Shown here piece by piece: positions 13,546-24,889 of a stretch of 64,000 nucleotides of DNA. The position numbers and the translations under genes were made by a program. The notes under the pieces are model-generated. The model ran no database searches, was not told the origin of the DNA, and worked only from the letters and a program-made list of their open reading frames with translations. The stretch is from Ectobius pallidus (taxonomy: Eukaryota > Arthropoda > Insecta > Blattodea > Ectobiidae): NCBI GenBank assembly GCA_964059195.1, contig CAXKWD010000002.1, positions 167,964,559 through 168,028,558 of the forward strand, given 5' to 3'. Position 1 is the stretch's first letter, and each line of letters opens with the position of its first letter.

Positions 13546-13555
13546 TAATAAAGTA
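13407..13555 (-). repeat. LINE 3'-end-like repeat with ATAA-rich microsatellite
   Basis: A (TTTA)n run at 13409-13421 is followed by AACCTGGCGGATTTAAGACC and GGCCTTCTCTACCACTCAGC. This block resembles a 3' end common in insect retroelement copies, read on the minus strand. A TAA/TGA-type microsatellite occupies about 13491-13552. The adjacent minus frame at 13642-13887 may be part of the same element, but no domain is recognisable. Confidence 0.4.
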
Positions 13556-14680
13556 AAACAAGAAATGATATAACTGAATACAAGAAACGTACATTAAATA
13601 CAAAGCAAGAATTCAAACATTAAGGAGTACTTGAAAAATAATTACAAATTACTAAAATAAAGAAATGAAAAGGTGCTGAAGCGAATTCGTCCTATATGCC
13701 ATGGCATTTCCTTTGGCTTGTAGTGCAGCATGTGAACTGAAATTTTACTTGCACGATCTGCAGAATTGAGATTGTTTTGTATTGACAGGCTAATTTGCAG
13801 AACACAATGACTTAACTTACTTTTTAGATTACAAAGTTCTATGATGCTGGTTATAAAGAAAGCGTCAGCATAATTTTTTACTTGCATTGAAACTAAGCAG
13901 AGAAGATACTGGTACTCGGTTAACTTTAATGCTAGCTTTAATGACTGGATTTAAATCGTATTGAGAACCTCCAACTTCCGTGGAACTCGAGGCTGCTCGT
14001 GGCCGCAAAGTAGTTCGTAGGTCGTGGCTCGTTTGCCCTATTGGCTTGTGGCGCCAGCGTTTCAAAACACCTTGGATCCTCACTTAGATCACCTAGTTTA
14101 AGATACTTTGGGCTTGTGGTCAGTTCGTGGCTCGTGGTTCGTGTTCCAGAGTAATCGTGGCTTCCGACGTTCAAAGGAATCGAACATTTTAGATATTTAG
14201 CTTCGGTAGGCCTTGGCGCTGGATGCTGCAAGTTCGAGTGTTCTTGTATGTTAAAAACAGTAAGCAGGACAGAAAACGGAAAAAGAAAATGCTTAAGGGA
14301 AATTGGCAATTGGCAAGCTACAAAATGAATGAAATACAAAATTGGAGTGTTTCCAGTTACTTAGAAAACAATTTAATTCTGTGATCACGGTATAATTGAT
14401 TGGGTTCTAACTCTCTCATATTTCTTGCACCAGGTCACTATGTTGATTAGATTTTCATGTTGGGACAGAAACTTATATAGTAGAGTTATTGTATGAGGTA
14501 TCGGTAATTTGTTATATAATAATATTGGGACAGACCTACGAAAGAAAGAAAATAAGCTTTTATTCGGTTAAAGATACAATATAGTGAAGTTTAATACAAT
14601 ATACATGAGATAAAGATACAATATAGTGAAGTTTTAATACAATATACATCAGATGATTATAAGTTTATAAACACGTCTTG
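13556..14680. other. Non-coding, unrecognised frames
   Basis: Minus-strand frames at 13642-13887 and 13938-14339 (133 codons) have no recognisable family. A near-repeat of AAAGATACAATATAGTGAAG occurs at about 14570 and 14613, a small local duplication. Confidence 0.4.
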
Positions 14681-14694
14681 TTTCATAAACATAG

Positions 14695-15640
14695 TTGCTG
14701 AAACTTATTTCTTCAAGTTCAAAGTATCAGACTGTTTGGTCTAACGTTAATGCGGATTCAGAGTTGGACGTAGTACCCATAGATGCTGTCATTGCTTTTG
14801 TTAAACGATGCTTTAAAGGACTTGAAGCTAGTAATTATCTTTATAGTAGATTCTTTGATGTAACTAAAGCTTTCGATACAGTGTGCCACAGTTTTCTTCT
14901 GCAAAAGCTCTCTTTCTGTGGGTTTAGTAATGCAAGTGTTGTATTATTATCATCGTATTTAAATGGGAGATATCAATCCGTGTGTTTCAATGGGAAAACA
15001 TATCATTTTAAGCAAATTTTGAATGGTGTCCCTCCAGGTTCCGTTCTTGGGCCTATCCTGTTTATTATGTAAATGTTCAAAATAATGCCTAAATCTTATT
15101 TATTCGCTGACGACTTGGCACTCGCCGTAGTTCATAAGAATTCTTACTTTTTTAAAAACACAATTGATGAAATGTCTTCTAAGGTTCTTGTTTGGTGTAA
15201 TGCTAATAGGCTTAACTTAAATGACGATGTTTCTTGAAATTTAATATTAGTTATCCAGCATGCGATCGTGACTAATCCCCTAGATTCTTAGGTATTCACA
15301 TAGAACCTGGCTTGGGCTGGACAACTCCTAACCATATTACCAGCAAAATAAGTAAAAGTTTATTTATCTTAAGATTATTTAATCATAGCCTAGGCTTGCT
15401 TTTTTATCAACAGTTTACTATGTTTTTGTTCACAGCCACCTAAGTTACGGAATTCTGTTATGGGGCAATCATTCATCAGCTAGGAAAAATTTTATTTTGC
15501 AGAAGAAAGCAGTGAGGAATATTAGTGGAGCTCCCTTAAGATCTCATTGCAAACCTCTGTTCACTAAACTGCGGATTTTGAGTTTGCCATCAGTGTATGT
15601 CTTGAGCTGCCTACATTAGCTCAAGGCATCTTAAGCTGCC
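14695..15640 (+). pseudogene. Degenerate CR1/Jockey-type LINE reverse transcriptase
   Basis: One reading frame from 14695 shows, in order, FFDVTKAFDTV, GVPPGSVLGPILFI and, after an in-frame TAA at 15070, FADDLAL at 15103-15123 and WCNANRLNLN. These are the palm motifs of a non-LTR reverse transcriptase, including the catalytic F-A-D-D box. Past another stop the frames shift, but FLGIHIEPGLGW (from about 15284) and KAVRNISGAPL plus LRILSLPSVYVL (about 15508-15600) continue the C-terminal part. There is no endonuclease domain and no intact frame, so the copy is a dead 5'-truncated fragment. Clade assignment between CR1 and Jockey is uncertain. Confidence 0.88.
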
Positions 15641-17396
15641 TATCAGCAATTGGTAGCTGATATATTTTCTTTTGACAGCATAGGTTCTCTATCTATCTAA
15701 TGTTAATGTTATGTTCTTCGGACTTTGTCTCTCTACTTCCTCCTTTAAATGAACGTGTTTGTTTCTGTTGAGTGTAAATTTAGGCATGTGTTGTAGCCTA
15801 ATACCTTTGAAATCTCATTAACAAGAGCTTTCTAAATTATTATAAACCATTAAAACAATGAAAAATAACGCAATATCCTCCTCTCCATACAAAGGCATTT
15901 CTCTGAGAAATATTACTATGCTATAGTAACCCTGCTTTAATCATGAAAGAGATTTATTTAACCCACTTCGCCTGAAGATCTAAATGCTCATACTGTAATA
16001 TGTAGGCTAAGCTTACAGTATTTAAAAATATATCTTTTTCACCGAAATTACAGTGATTTAAGCCAGATATATGGAGCTGAAGAAATGTCGTACAAGTAAA
16101 CGGTGTTTTTCAATTGAAAACTGAAGTATGTAAAAATCGGTAGATATGCTGTAAGATGATAATTGCCATAACACATATTTGAATGTTTAAAAGTGTATTT
16201 AGTATTAAGGGAAAATAAAGCAATGCAAAAAGAGAAGGGGGAAGAAAGGAGGAAAGGGAATGTCGATGGACATTAATTTTGAAGTTGCGTAAATGAAAAC
16301 TTGGTCCGTGTTGTTTGTGAGAAGTACCGTTAGGAGAGAGTATGTCTGACATGTGCTACCACCAGATGGAGTGAGAAGTATCAAAAACACGTCTACGGGC
16401 TGTAGGTCGTTACTACACCTGACCGGATATTTTAGGTCAGATTAATTCTTAACCTGTTGCTTTGCACTTCAATTAATTGCAATGAGAAAACCAATAACAT
16501 GTGAATTGCCTTGCTCGGCAGTTGTTTCTTGGGACGTGTAAGTAGAAATAGGCAGACTACGTCTCTAGTGTCGGTCCTCGGACACCAAAAAGAACTGAAG
16601 TTTAATTTGTGATTGCTGAACAACTTTTGTAAACTATCTTTTACGATACTCAAGTAAAAGAAGAAGATTACGATTGTAATGTGAAAAATCTGAAGCAAGG
16701 AAAGCAAACCCAGTAGGATTAAATAATATAAACAAATTATAATGCCATATTAATAGTACGGGCGTGGATTAGTAGCAGGGACTACTGGATCATTCGCTTA
16801 GTGCTTGAAAAATCTATTTAAATCCATGCACAGTACAGGAGATTCGTACAACTTTGGGTTTTGTATACACCCAATATGTTTTCTATATCTCCTTTGCAAG
16901 ACGCCTCTTTCTGCCAACTTCCCATTTAGTTGCTGACTTAAGTAGGATCTTTATGTCATCAAGAAAAAGACGTGTCGACGTTTCAAGTAATCATGAAATG
17001 AAAACTTAAATAAAGATCATGCAATCTTAAATGGAACGATACCATGCTTGAAGGTAGTTAGTTATATGTAATATTTCTTGTGTGTCCGCGAAGTACTGTA
17101 CAAAATATAAAGTAGTCAACAAAAGATTCAAGGTAGTAAAATGCACTAAATTAAATTGAGGTTTTTACACATGTATTATGTTTTCCATGATATATTCGCG
17201 ATGCAAAGCAGTGCCTCCTTTGCCAGTTGATGGGAAAAGACACGAAGTTATGTGCCATTGTGGTATTGAAGTCAAACAGTATCAAATTTATTATTTAAAA
17301 AAATCCTAATTAAGAATAATATTTAAAAAGGCGTAAAATTGTTGTATTATTTTGCAAAATAAGATTACAAAGATTTATATAAAATTAAAATGCTCG
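15641..17396. other. Non-coding stretch
   Basis: About 1.75 kb with short frames only (for example 16110-16352 and 16432-16707 on the minus strand). No repeat boundary or gene was recognised. Confidence 0.45.
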
Positions 17397-17624
17397 GTTG
17401 AAACTAGGGCTGAAAATCGATTAGAATTTCTAATCGAGTTAACGCTTGACTTTAATCGATTAATCGACTGATTAATCGACAAACAGGTCGGTATTTTAAG
17501 CGAAACCAAAGTGTACATTTAATATTGTTTTACACGTTTAATAACTACTACACTACAGATAATCAGAAGAAATCCTGAATTAATTAATATCATTATTAGT
17601 TAACTAGTTAAATATATATATATA

Positions 17625-17870
17625 TAGGAAATTTTCTTTCACGCGCATAAGTTCAGCTTCCGAGAAAAAGTTCATTTCTCTTGTGATATTGTCTTTAAGT
17701 TCGTCTAATGTATGTGATATTGACCTATACACTTTATTTTTCAAGTTTCCCCATAAATAATATTCACATACTGTTAGAAGAACTTAAAGACAATATCACA
17801 TAGGCCTATCACAAGAGAAATTAACTCTGTCTCGGAAGCTGAACTTATGCGCGTGAAAGAAAATTTCCTA
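17625..17870. repeat. Long inverted repeat inside the hAT-like element
   Basis: The left arm (about 17625-17705) begins TAGGAAATTTTCTTTCACGC. The right arm (about 17776-17870) is its near-perfect reverse complement, with a 13-14 nt insertion containing TAGGCCTA. The spacer is about 70 bp. A transcript would fold into a strong hairpin. The frame at 17847-18128 partly lies in the right arm and is not recognised as a protein. Confidence 0.85.
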
Positions 17871-18074
17871 AAAAGTGCCAGTATTGTGTGGATGCAAGAG
17901 GAGAACATTTCCAACATCTCTTGTGATGAGGTATGTGTTTATTTTCATTCTAATTTTAACTATAAATGTGAGAACCTGAATCGTTACACCCATCGCGGCA
18001 TTACTAGCGTAGATATTTCACCCGATCGCTCGGGAGTTGGAGCTGTGCCCTTCGCGCCGCAGGAACCCGCGTCA

Positions 18075-18104
18075 TTGGCCAACTCTTGCGTGGGACTCAC
18101 TGTA
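18075..18104. repeat. 30-bp block shared with 23422-23451
   Basis: A 30-bp sequence beginning TTGGCCAACTCTTGCG and ending GACTCACTGTA is identical at both places and is followed in each case by a microsatellite: (AT)n here, (GCA)n there. This suggests the 3' end of a SINE or the end of a DNA element. Confidence 0.75.
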
Positions 18105-18447
18105 TATGATATATATATATATATATAAAACTGTGTATGCAGCAACATCTGCTAGATTCCAGTAAGATAACTTTATTCCCTTTAGCATACTGAATATTCA
18201 GTATCACGGCAAACCTTGCAAAACTAAACTACCCTTCAGGTTTCTGAATAACGGGAATTGTTTGTACACAATAGGCTGAACGACACATGATGTGCCAAGG
18301 CTGGAGAAGCGAGAGAAAGGAGTTTGGTCATTTGACCCATTTCTCGAAAAACGTTTTTCAGAATTCGACTAAACCGATTAATCGGAAAATGTAATTGATC
18401 GACGATTAAATGGTTATTCGATTAATCGGTACAGCCCTAGTTGAAAC

Positions 18448-19294
18448 AGAGAAGAAACTTTCTACTAGCTCTCCTGGGACTAAAAAGAAAGGGTTTATCA
18501 ATTTATTTCAGTGTGATAAAGTGATTTAGGGCAAATGGAATTGTAAATGCTATATACCATTATGCTGTAAATATAACACTGATTTCTAAAATACATAATT
18601 TGATTGAATTCTCTTTGAAGGAAAGTTTGTTAACCTTCGGCTGGGAAGAGGAAGTAATTAAGAATTATTATGTTAGCAATAGTTTTCAGTGATATTTGTA
18701 AGCAATCCCTCCCATTAGTGAAACCTGTTTTGAAGGTATAACAAGTAGGACACTGGAAAATAACCCATTGTGTTGTATTTGCTCCACCTGGAGAGAGAGA
18801 GGAAGAAAAAATGTGGGTATTCATGAAGATGCTGCTGGAAACGACTTTTTTTTTTAGTTGTCATTCATTAGGATGACGTCAGTCACACGTTGGAAGGCGT
18901 TTCGCGTTAGAGGCTACGCCCAGTTCCGCACAGTCATAAAGGATTTTCTAACTAGAATAAAGGGTGCATGTATGTATATATGTGGTTTTTTTTAAATATT
19001 TATCAATATTCAATATTACATAGTAATGTATATACACACACATATGCATATACACATACATGCTGTGTACACTTTAAATTTTGAGTTGCAGTCTACTGCA
19101 TCTCTTGAATTTTATTGGTCGTAACATATTATGAGTTCGGAAGTGCAACTGTATTCTGTATTAGGAATCTCAGCTAATGACCATGTTTGTAAAGCTGGAG
19201 AAAACGTAAAATGCCTTTGTATTTTTTATATCTTTATTTTTAAAGTGCTTCTACTTAGACCTGTAACGTTTTAGCATTATAGTTTCTTTAATGA
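18448..19294. other. Non-coding stretch
   Basis: Short frames only. A T-run at 18847-18855 and an AT-rich stretch containing CATATA/CACACA words at about 18970-19060 are the only notable composition features. Confidence 0.45.
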
Positions 19295-19390
19295 TGACTG
19301 CATACCGTAATTACCTTAAGCCTGCAACAGTCACCGATGCGCCGGATTATTGTCCTACAAGAGTTCTTTTACATTCCTGTAAATCTTCAA
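19295..19390 (+). repeat. Dispersed repeat family R1, copy 2
   Basis: A diverged copy of the 4868-4985 repeat: ATACCGTAATTACCTTAAGC, then GCGCCGGATTATTGTCC, then GTTCTTTTACATTCCTG and AAATC. It abuts the left end of the inverted-repeat element that starts at 19393. Confidence 0.55.
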
Positions 19391-19977
19391 TACTGTAAAG
19401 TGGGAATACTTTGTACCACTTTTTGTTCATTTTTCAATAAAAAATTATTAAGAGAAATTCGCGACGAAAAAAACCATACACATCGCTCTTGGGATATTTG
19501 TTGAAGACACTGTAATTGTTTTACTGTGACTAGAACATTTTTTACTAATAAATAAAAAATAAATGGATAAAAAAAAAAACATTCGAATGAAAGTTAACCC
19601 CTATTTGGGGATACTTTGTCTCACTTGAAAATGTCCATTATTCTTTGCGAATCTGACAGTGTGAGAAGTAACACCACAAAGATAATTTTTCAACTCCTTA
19701 ATCATCTTATCTTGTTATTATTTCTACTTTTTTGACAATAAGAAAAAGAAATACCATATTCTTTGCCATTCTGAAAGTGTGAGACAAAGTAACCCCCCAA
19801 AATGACATTCTACTTCTAAATTATCACATTTTGAATATCTCTGACTTGGTCAACAATAGGAACAAGGAAGTCGACGTTTTCGCTCTAGTTACCGACTAGC
19901 ATGTGGCAGCATTGGCAGTGGAGGTTTGAAATTTCTGTGACCAAATCATTTTTCGCCAAACCCTTTTGAATGTTTTT

Positions 19978-19978
19978 C

Positions 19979-20048
<70 letters not shown>
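19978..20048 (+). repeat. (TTTC)n microsatellite
   Basis: About 17 tandem TTTC units, nearly perfect. Confidence 0.97.
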
Positions 20049-20049
<1 letters not shown>

Positions 20050-20077
20050 ATCTCTCATTGTGAGACAAAATAGAACC

Positions 20078-21285
20078 TAAGGGTACGTATACATCTGCGC
20101 TTCTCTTGCGGCATTTTGAGGTGCACGCGAACCGCTCGCCACGGTCCGTCTCCTGTCGGTATTTCGACGAACACAAAGGATTTCTGATTTCACATTGGGA
20201 CGTGTTTTTGGTAGTTGCGTGCTGCTCGCGTGCATCTCGCTGAAATTATTTTCACAGCGCTCCGCTCCTCAAGCTTTACTGTACAATTGGCAAATGAAAA
20301 AAATTATATGAGAGGTTGATGCGAGTCACTTACTCACCTTTTGGGGAAGGATAGGTTTTCAGAAGCAGGAGCTGAGTCAGATGTTGTGTACGTTACTTTT
20401 CACTTTCTGAATTTCTTTAAAATACGCTGGAGAAAATCGATCAATGTTTGGCTTCTTCCTTCATGTAGGCCTACTCATAAACATTAGCATTAATCTCGCT
20501 ACTTTGACTGTGTAGAGTTTCCCCTTTTAGTTTTGACAGTATAGGAGGCATTATCACGTTATTAAATAAATAGCATTCGTTAAAACACTTGCATGCACCC
20601 GTGCTGCATGAATTATATAGCAGTGAATTGACGTCTCCAAACAGAGTACAGGAAATTCGACTGTTTGTTTATTGTAACATGTGCTATTTTGCTGACGTGC
20701 CTAGCTAGCCCACTGGTCCCTCTCTGAAGGACATTAGTCAAGATTGAATGAGCTAGCTTGTATGTGTGGAGTGGTCCGAGGAGAAGATACTGCAGATGAT
20801 ACATATTTACAAATCAAAACTCTACTGTGGAACCCAAAACATAAGGATCACAACAACAAAAATTTAAAGGAGGATGCATGGAGGGAAATAGGAATGGAAA
20901 TAAATACGTCCTCAGAAGAGTGCAAGAAGATGTTATCTATGCTTTCTTGTAACCGGAGAGAGAAAATTAAAGTTAACGCCAGCAAAGGTACAGGAAAAGG
21001 TAAGTTATAAAATATAAATAATAACACTGTTTACACACTTTTCAATCTTGTTTAAAAATGGTTTTGTTTCGATATTTAAGCCGTAGACAAGTTTTGCAAT
21101 TGAGGACTTTTTTCAAAACTCGTTTTCTAAGCAAGACAACACACAAAATATTAGGCCTAATGATGAAAGCTATTGGTTCGCAGTAGGTTCGTCGCTTTCC
21201 TATGGAACGCAAGAGGAGCGCTGTGAAAATAATTTCAACGAGCGGCACGCGTGCGGAGCAGAGCGCATATGTATACGCAGCTTAA
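20078..21285 (+). mobile_element. PIF/Harbinger-like element (1,202 bp) with TAA duplication
   Basis: The element (20081-21282) starts GGGTACGTATACATCTGCGC and the complement of its end reads AGCTGCGTATACATATGCGC, matching at 16 of 20 positions. The flanking trinucleotide is TAA on both sides (20078-20080 and 21283-21285). PIF/Harbinger elements make 3-bp TWA duplications and encode a DDE nuclease plus a Myb/MADF-type protein. Here only a MADF-like exon is seen (20744-21010). The nuclease is absent, so the copy is non-autonomous. Confidence 0.75.
20744..21010 (+). pseudogene. MADF/Myb-like DNA-binding protein fragment of a Harbinger element
   Basis: The 88-codon frame reads LLWNPKHKDHNNKNLKEDAW near residues 27-46, then REIGMEIN and, after a gap, CKKMLSMLSCNRREK. 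The order WxPxHKDxxN, AWxEI and a KK...RRE helix is the MADF (BESS-associated Myb-like) signature. In transposons such proteins pair with the Harbinger transposase for DNA binding. The frame ends just after GTGKGKL where AAAGGTAAG resembles a splice donor, so it may have been a first exon. No downstream exon or nuclease is present, so it is probably a relic. Confidence 0.7.
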
Positions 21286-21311
21286 GGGACATAGTACCCC
21301 ACTTTACGGTA

Positions 21312-22744
21312 CTTCAGACATAAGACAGTCGCATTTGTGCACACATTGCAATCTATCTTGGCGAGATCGAACCTGCGTACCCATTTCATACCAGGGCACA
21401 AGGGTAATATTTGTCGCCCGCTGCCTCCCCTTTCACTCAATAATAAAAGACCCTTGCACCAAAAATCATATTTCACAATTATAGGAGTAGGAGTGGGGGA
21501 CTCGGGGGCGACCTTTTCCCCATACCAGAACAATTATAAATGATGTCACGAATATGCCCTGGGTCTTCAGTGAATTTTTTTAATAATTTCACAAGTAGCC
21601 TCGTTTTATCTCATGTATAGTATATCCTGATTTAATGTAGGTTAAGGGAACGTAGAATATTTTTAGAATGAGATTATACCGGTACGGTAATATAATATAC
21701 CGATGTGCTGGAAAATGCCAGCTGTGATGTATTTTGAGGAGGAATAAATAGCAATGGTTTGACTAGATTGTACCGACATTGTGTGATATAAAGGAACTTT
21801 TTTGTCCATTAAGCATGTGGTGGCAAGTTGAGAGAATTTCTGTTACTATATACAGAAAATAAGAAATCTAGTACCCAAGCATCTAGAAATAGAAGAGGCA
21901 TATCCAGGTAAGGTTGTTGTGAATAATTTGCACAAGGAAACTTAATGAAAATTGCTACAGATTTGTTGCTACTCTAGAAGATGCTTAGCACAAACATCAA
22001 ATTGTTGTTTCGATTTTTTTGAAGATACGTGCACACAGATCAGGAGCTTCAAAAATTGAATCTGGGGCGAAAACTCTCCATCGAATGCAGCAACAGTCTA
22101 CTCCCTCTGTGTGTGGATAGAGAGTTATATTGAGGTTGAGATTACACAATGTCTTGTTGCTTGTGTACTCAAGATATTGCGTTCTGCTTATAAGTAACGG
22201 TATGAAATACTGGATGTCTGAATATTAGGGCTATAGAATACAGCTGCAAAGGAAACGACCGTAATGCCGCCAGAAAACATTAAGGGGCCGGCACAAATAG
22301 CAAACATCTGCTGTGCGGGAACTGAGGGAGGAAACTTTTATTTTAATATGGATATAAATGGAGTTTGTACGTAGTTAAAGAGAAAAACCAGATACTTTAG
22401 ATCTAAAATAAATTTAACTCTCAGATAGACAAATTGCTGAATGGACAAAATATGGTATGTTCCACTAAAATAACCCGTTATAGCATTAGTTGTGTTAATA
22501 AAAGTTAGCAGGAATTCACAGAACAGTTGGTAATCTCTCCCGGTTAGATTCAACGTGATATTTAGATTGTTTTATAAACCACTGAGTGAAGTATGTAGAG
22601 TATTTCTCATTATGTTCCATACACATGTTCAGTTCTAACATTCTGTAGCACATCACGGGAATCTCGGTGCGCGTTCGCTTCCAGAAGCGAGAGAACCGAT
22701 TCGATTCGATTCCAAGATCGCAAATCTTTGTTTGCTTATTATAA
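21312..22744. other. Non-coding stretch
   Basis: Short frames only, for example 22338-22553 on the minus strand. No repeat ends were recognised. Confidence 0.45.
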
Positions 22745-22747
22745 TTA

Positions 22748-22914
22748 TTAACGACGGTTGTGTACCGTTACTTAAGACCATAAACATCGCCGATGGGACG
22801 GAGATATGTCCCGCAGGATATGGACATGGGTCTGTCTCGTTTATGTACAAGTAAACTCCATCGATCTGGACAGGGATCAAACCTGTAAACTAGGGAACCT
22901 AAGGGAAGTACTTT
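22748..22914 (+). repeat. Dispersed repeat family R1, copy 3
   Basis: Contains TGTGTACCGTTACTTAAGAC, then CATCGCCGATGGGACGGAG, CCCGCAGGA and, near 22874, a B-box-like GGGATCAAACC. It is the longest of the three copies (others at 4868 and 19295). The tRNA-like box suggests a SINE-related origin. Confidence 0.55.
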
Positions 22915-23421
22915 ATTGATTGCTCCATCCAGGTAAATTTCCCAGATTTTCACAACATGTTTGTGTGACAGCATGTTCAATGTTTCTCTTCAGAAACACG
23001 TTTCACATTAAAATATGCTATGTTAACTTAGACAATGCAGTTTGCTTATCAACATGGACACACAATAGACGAAATACCTACACCCAAAGTAGAATCCTCA
23101 TGCAAAGGGAGAACGAGGGAAGAGCGTTGGCTTGGTATCTGCTTTTTTCAGGTATTTTCATAGTTTTTTTTAACAGTTGGAAGCCCTTTTCTTGTTCTAT
23201 CAAGATCGTCAATTGTTTCTTTGATAATAGTAATAACAATAATAATAATAATAAATGTAATGAAGTTTAGTGTAATAGTACTAGTGGTAAAATCCAAAAA
23301 CAGGTCGCACCTTCGGATGAATCTATCCCACCCAGCCCGGCCTAAATGGTGCACGTTCTTTTATACCACGATCTAGCGAATTCTTCTGTCCTTGTGTTAT
23401 GAAGAAACTCGTGATTGGACG
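22915..23421. other. Non-coding stretch with AAT microsatellite
   Basis: Short frames on both strands overlap here. A (AAT)n-type run lies at about 23234-23252. No recognised gene. Confidence 0.45.
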
Positions 23422-23477
23422 TTGGCCAACTCTTGCGTGGGACTCACTGTAGCTGTAGCAGCAGCAGCAGCAGCAAA
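23422..23477. repeat. 30-bp repeat end plus (GCA)n tail
   Basis: Bases 23422-23451 are identical to 18075-18104 and are followed by a GCA-repeat microsatellite (23457-23476). The preceding bases differ from the other copy, so this is probably a severely truncated member of the same family. Confidence 0.7.
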
Positions 23478-24107
23478 AAATCGATTATCTAGGGATACGC
23501 TTTAGTTCCTTTTTTTGTTGTTTTTTGTTAGCGATGTTAATAATTAGTCAGCAGGTTTTTATACAATAATTCATTTACCTCTAATTTACAAAGGTAAAAT
23601 GCCTACGGCAATCTATAATGAGCAAGGATAGTAGTAATTGCTTCATTCCCTAGTCAGATTATAATGCTATGTACTGCAGATTAGCGTTGTTTCTGTCTGT
23701 TAATGCTAACAAAATGATGTTTCAACTGAGGAGAAATACACATAATTTTTAAATATAAGAAAATACAATTTAGTGTGATACTGTGACACGTCCGTATTCC
23801 TACATCACCAGCTTAACAAACCCCTGATAATGTTCCCACCATTCATCATAATTAACAGGTCAAACGCGTTATTGGTACAACAAATGAAATGAACAAAATC
23901 AAACTAATAAAATAATTTCCCCACCATGCATAAACACACAGCTTACACGCGTTATTGGTATAACAAATGAAATGGAAAAAATTAAGAGATTCATTGCTTT
24001 CTATTCTAGGCTGAGGTTGTGCTTGAACACCAAATCCTAATCCCTGTGCTTAAAAAGGATTATTATTATTATTATTATTTAAATTATTGTGTTGTTAATA
24101 CTATTAA
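23478..24107. other. Non-coding stretch
   Basis: No gene recognised. A short direct repeat with AACGCGTTATTGGTA/ACACGCGTTATTGGTA (about 23862 and 23946), each followed by ACAAATGAAATG, marks a local duplication. A (TTA)n run lies near 24059-24080. Confidence 0.5.
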
Positions 24108-24536
24108 TACACTTGCCCGCGGCTTCGCCCGCGCTTATTAATTCAACCCCTTGATTTTTTTAAAACAATATTTGTTACAGCAAAATAATTAAAACATATT
24201 TATTAACACTGATATCGTTTTTACATGGCCTAAATTGCATGAGTAACATAAATTTATTTATAATTATATTGTTAGAGGCAGTAAATAAATAATTAGGCTA
24301 AAACGACTAAAATTAATCATATTATGACTGGGGCATACGGATTCGAAATGAAACGATTAAAACGAACCATAGATCCATGAACCTTACCCTTATACGAAAA
24401 TCATTCATAAAAAATAATCGATTAATAATTAAAAACCTAAAAGTCCGCCTTCAAGCTGCTTTTCACGATTAAAGTGCTCCGAACGACCCCAGGTCGACCT
24501 CCATTCATTATTTCACCTTCCGTCCAGCTATGTGTT

Positions 24537-24573
<37 letters not shown>

Positions 24574-24580
24574 GCGTGCC
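24108..24580 (-). repeat. Helitron-like repeat, copy A1
   Basis: Begins TGCCCGCGGCTTCGCCCGCG (24114-24133), the reverse complement of 25979-25998. Its interior (about 24160-24500) is homologous to 53840-54160, sharing AATTCGAAATGAAACGATTA-like and TAATAATTAAAAACCTAAAA-like stretches. GCGGGCGAAGCCGCGGGC-type 3' termini are common in non-autonomous Helitron-like repeats of insects. An (AT)n run at about 24540-24571 borders the copy. The superfamily assignment is inferred from this resemblance. Confidence 0.55.
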
Positions 24581-24889
24581 ATCTCTATATATATAAAAGG
24601 CTTTGTCCTGACTGACAGGAATCAACGTACAGCCTAAACTATAACAGGTAGAGACTTGGAATTTTGATAGTACCTTCGTTTCATAATGTAGATGCTCACT
24701 AAGAAGGGATTTTGAAAAATTCTGATTCTAAATGCCAAAAATTAAATGTTTTTAAAAATACTTAAGCCCTTTTTACATAGAATTATCGAAACAAATTCAC
24801 AGAACATATTGTTGCCAATGGTATAGGTGGGTTTGGATTAAATGAAATGGATGTTTGACAAATTAGAGAAGGTATCATTATAATTCATA

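Larger units (their letters stand above)
17397..18447. mobile_element. hAT-like element (1,035 bp)
   Basis: The element (17405-18439) has TAGGGCTG at the start and its complement CAGCCCTA at the end, with subterminal ATCGATTAATCG-rich DNA on both sides. The flanks are identical copies of GTTGAAAC (17397-17404 and 18440-18447). It contains a foldback (17625-17870) and a segment with a 30-bp match to 23422-23451. No transposase was recognised. The interior is probably composite, with at least one further insertion. Confidence 0.87.
19391..21311. mobile_element. Inverted-repeat DNA element (TA flanks) interrupted by a Harbinger-like insert
   Basis: The left end CTGTAAAGTGGGAATACT (from 19393) matches the reverse complement of the right end CCCCACTTTACGG (to 21309). 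Each end is flanked by TA, as in Tc1/mariner-type insertions. Inside, two diverged units containing TTCTTTGC followed by GTGTGAGA lie at about 19634-19676 and 19760-19800. A (TTTC)n microsatellite occupies 19978-20048. The element at 20081-21282 sits inside, close to the right end, so this element is the older host. No transposase of its own was recognised. Confidence 0.65.

Noticed and set aside
19978..20048. CRISPR-like regular repeat
   Set aside because: It is a simple TTTC microsatellite with no spacers, in an insect nuclear context.
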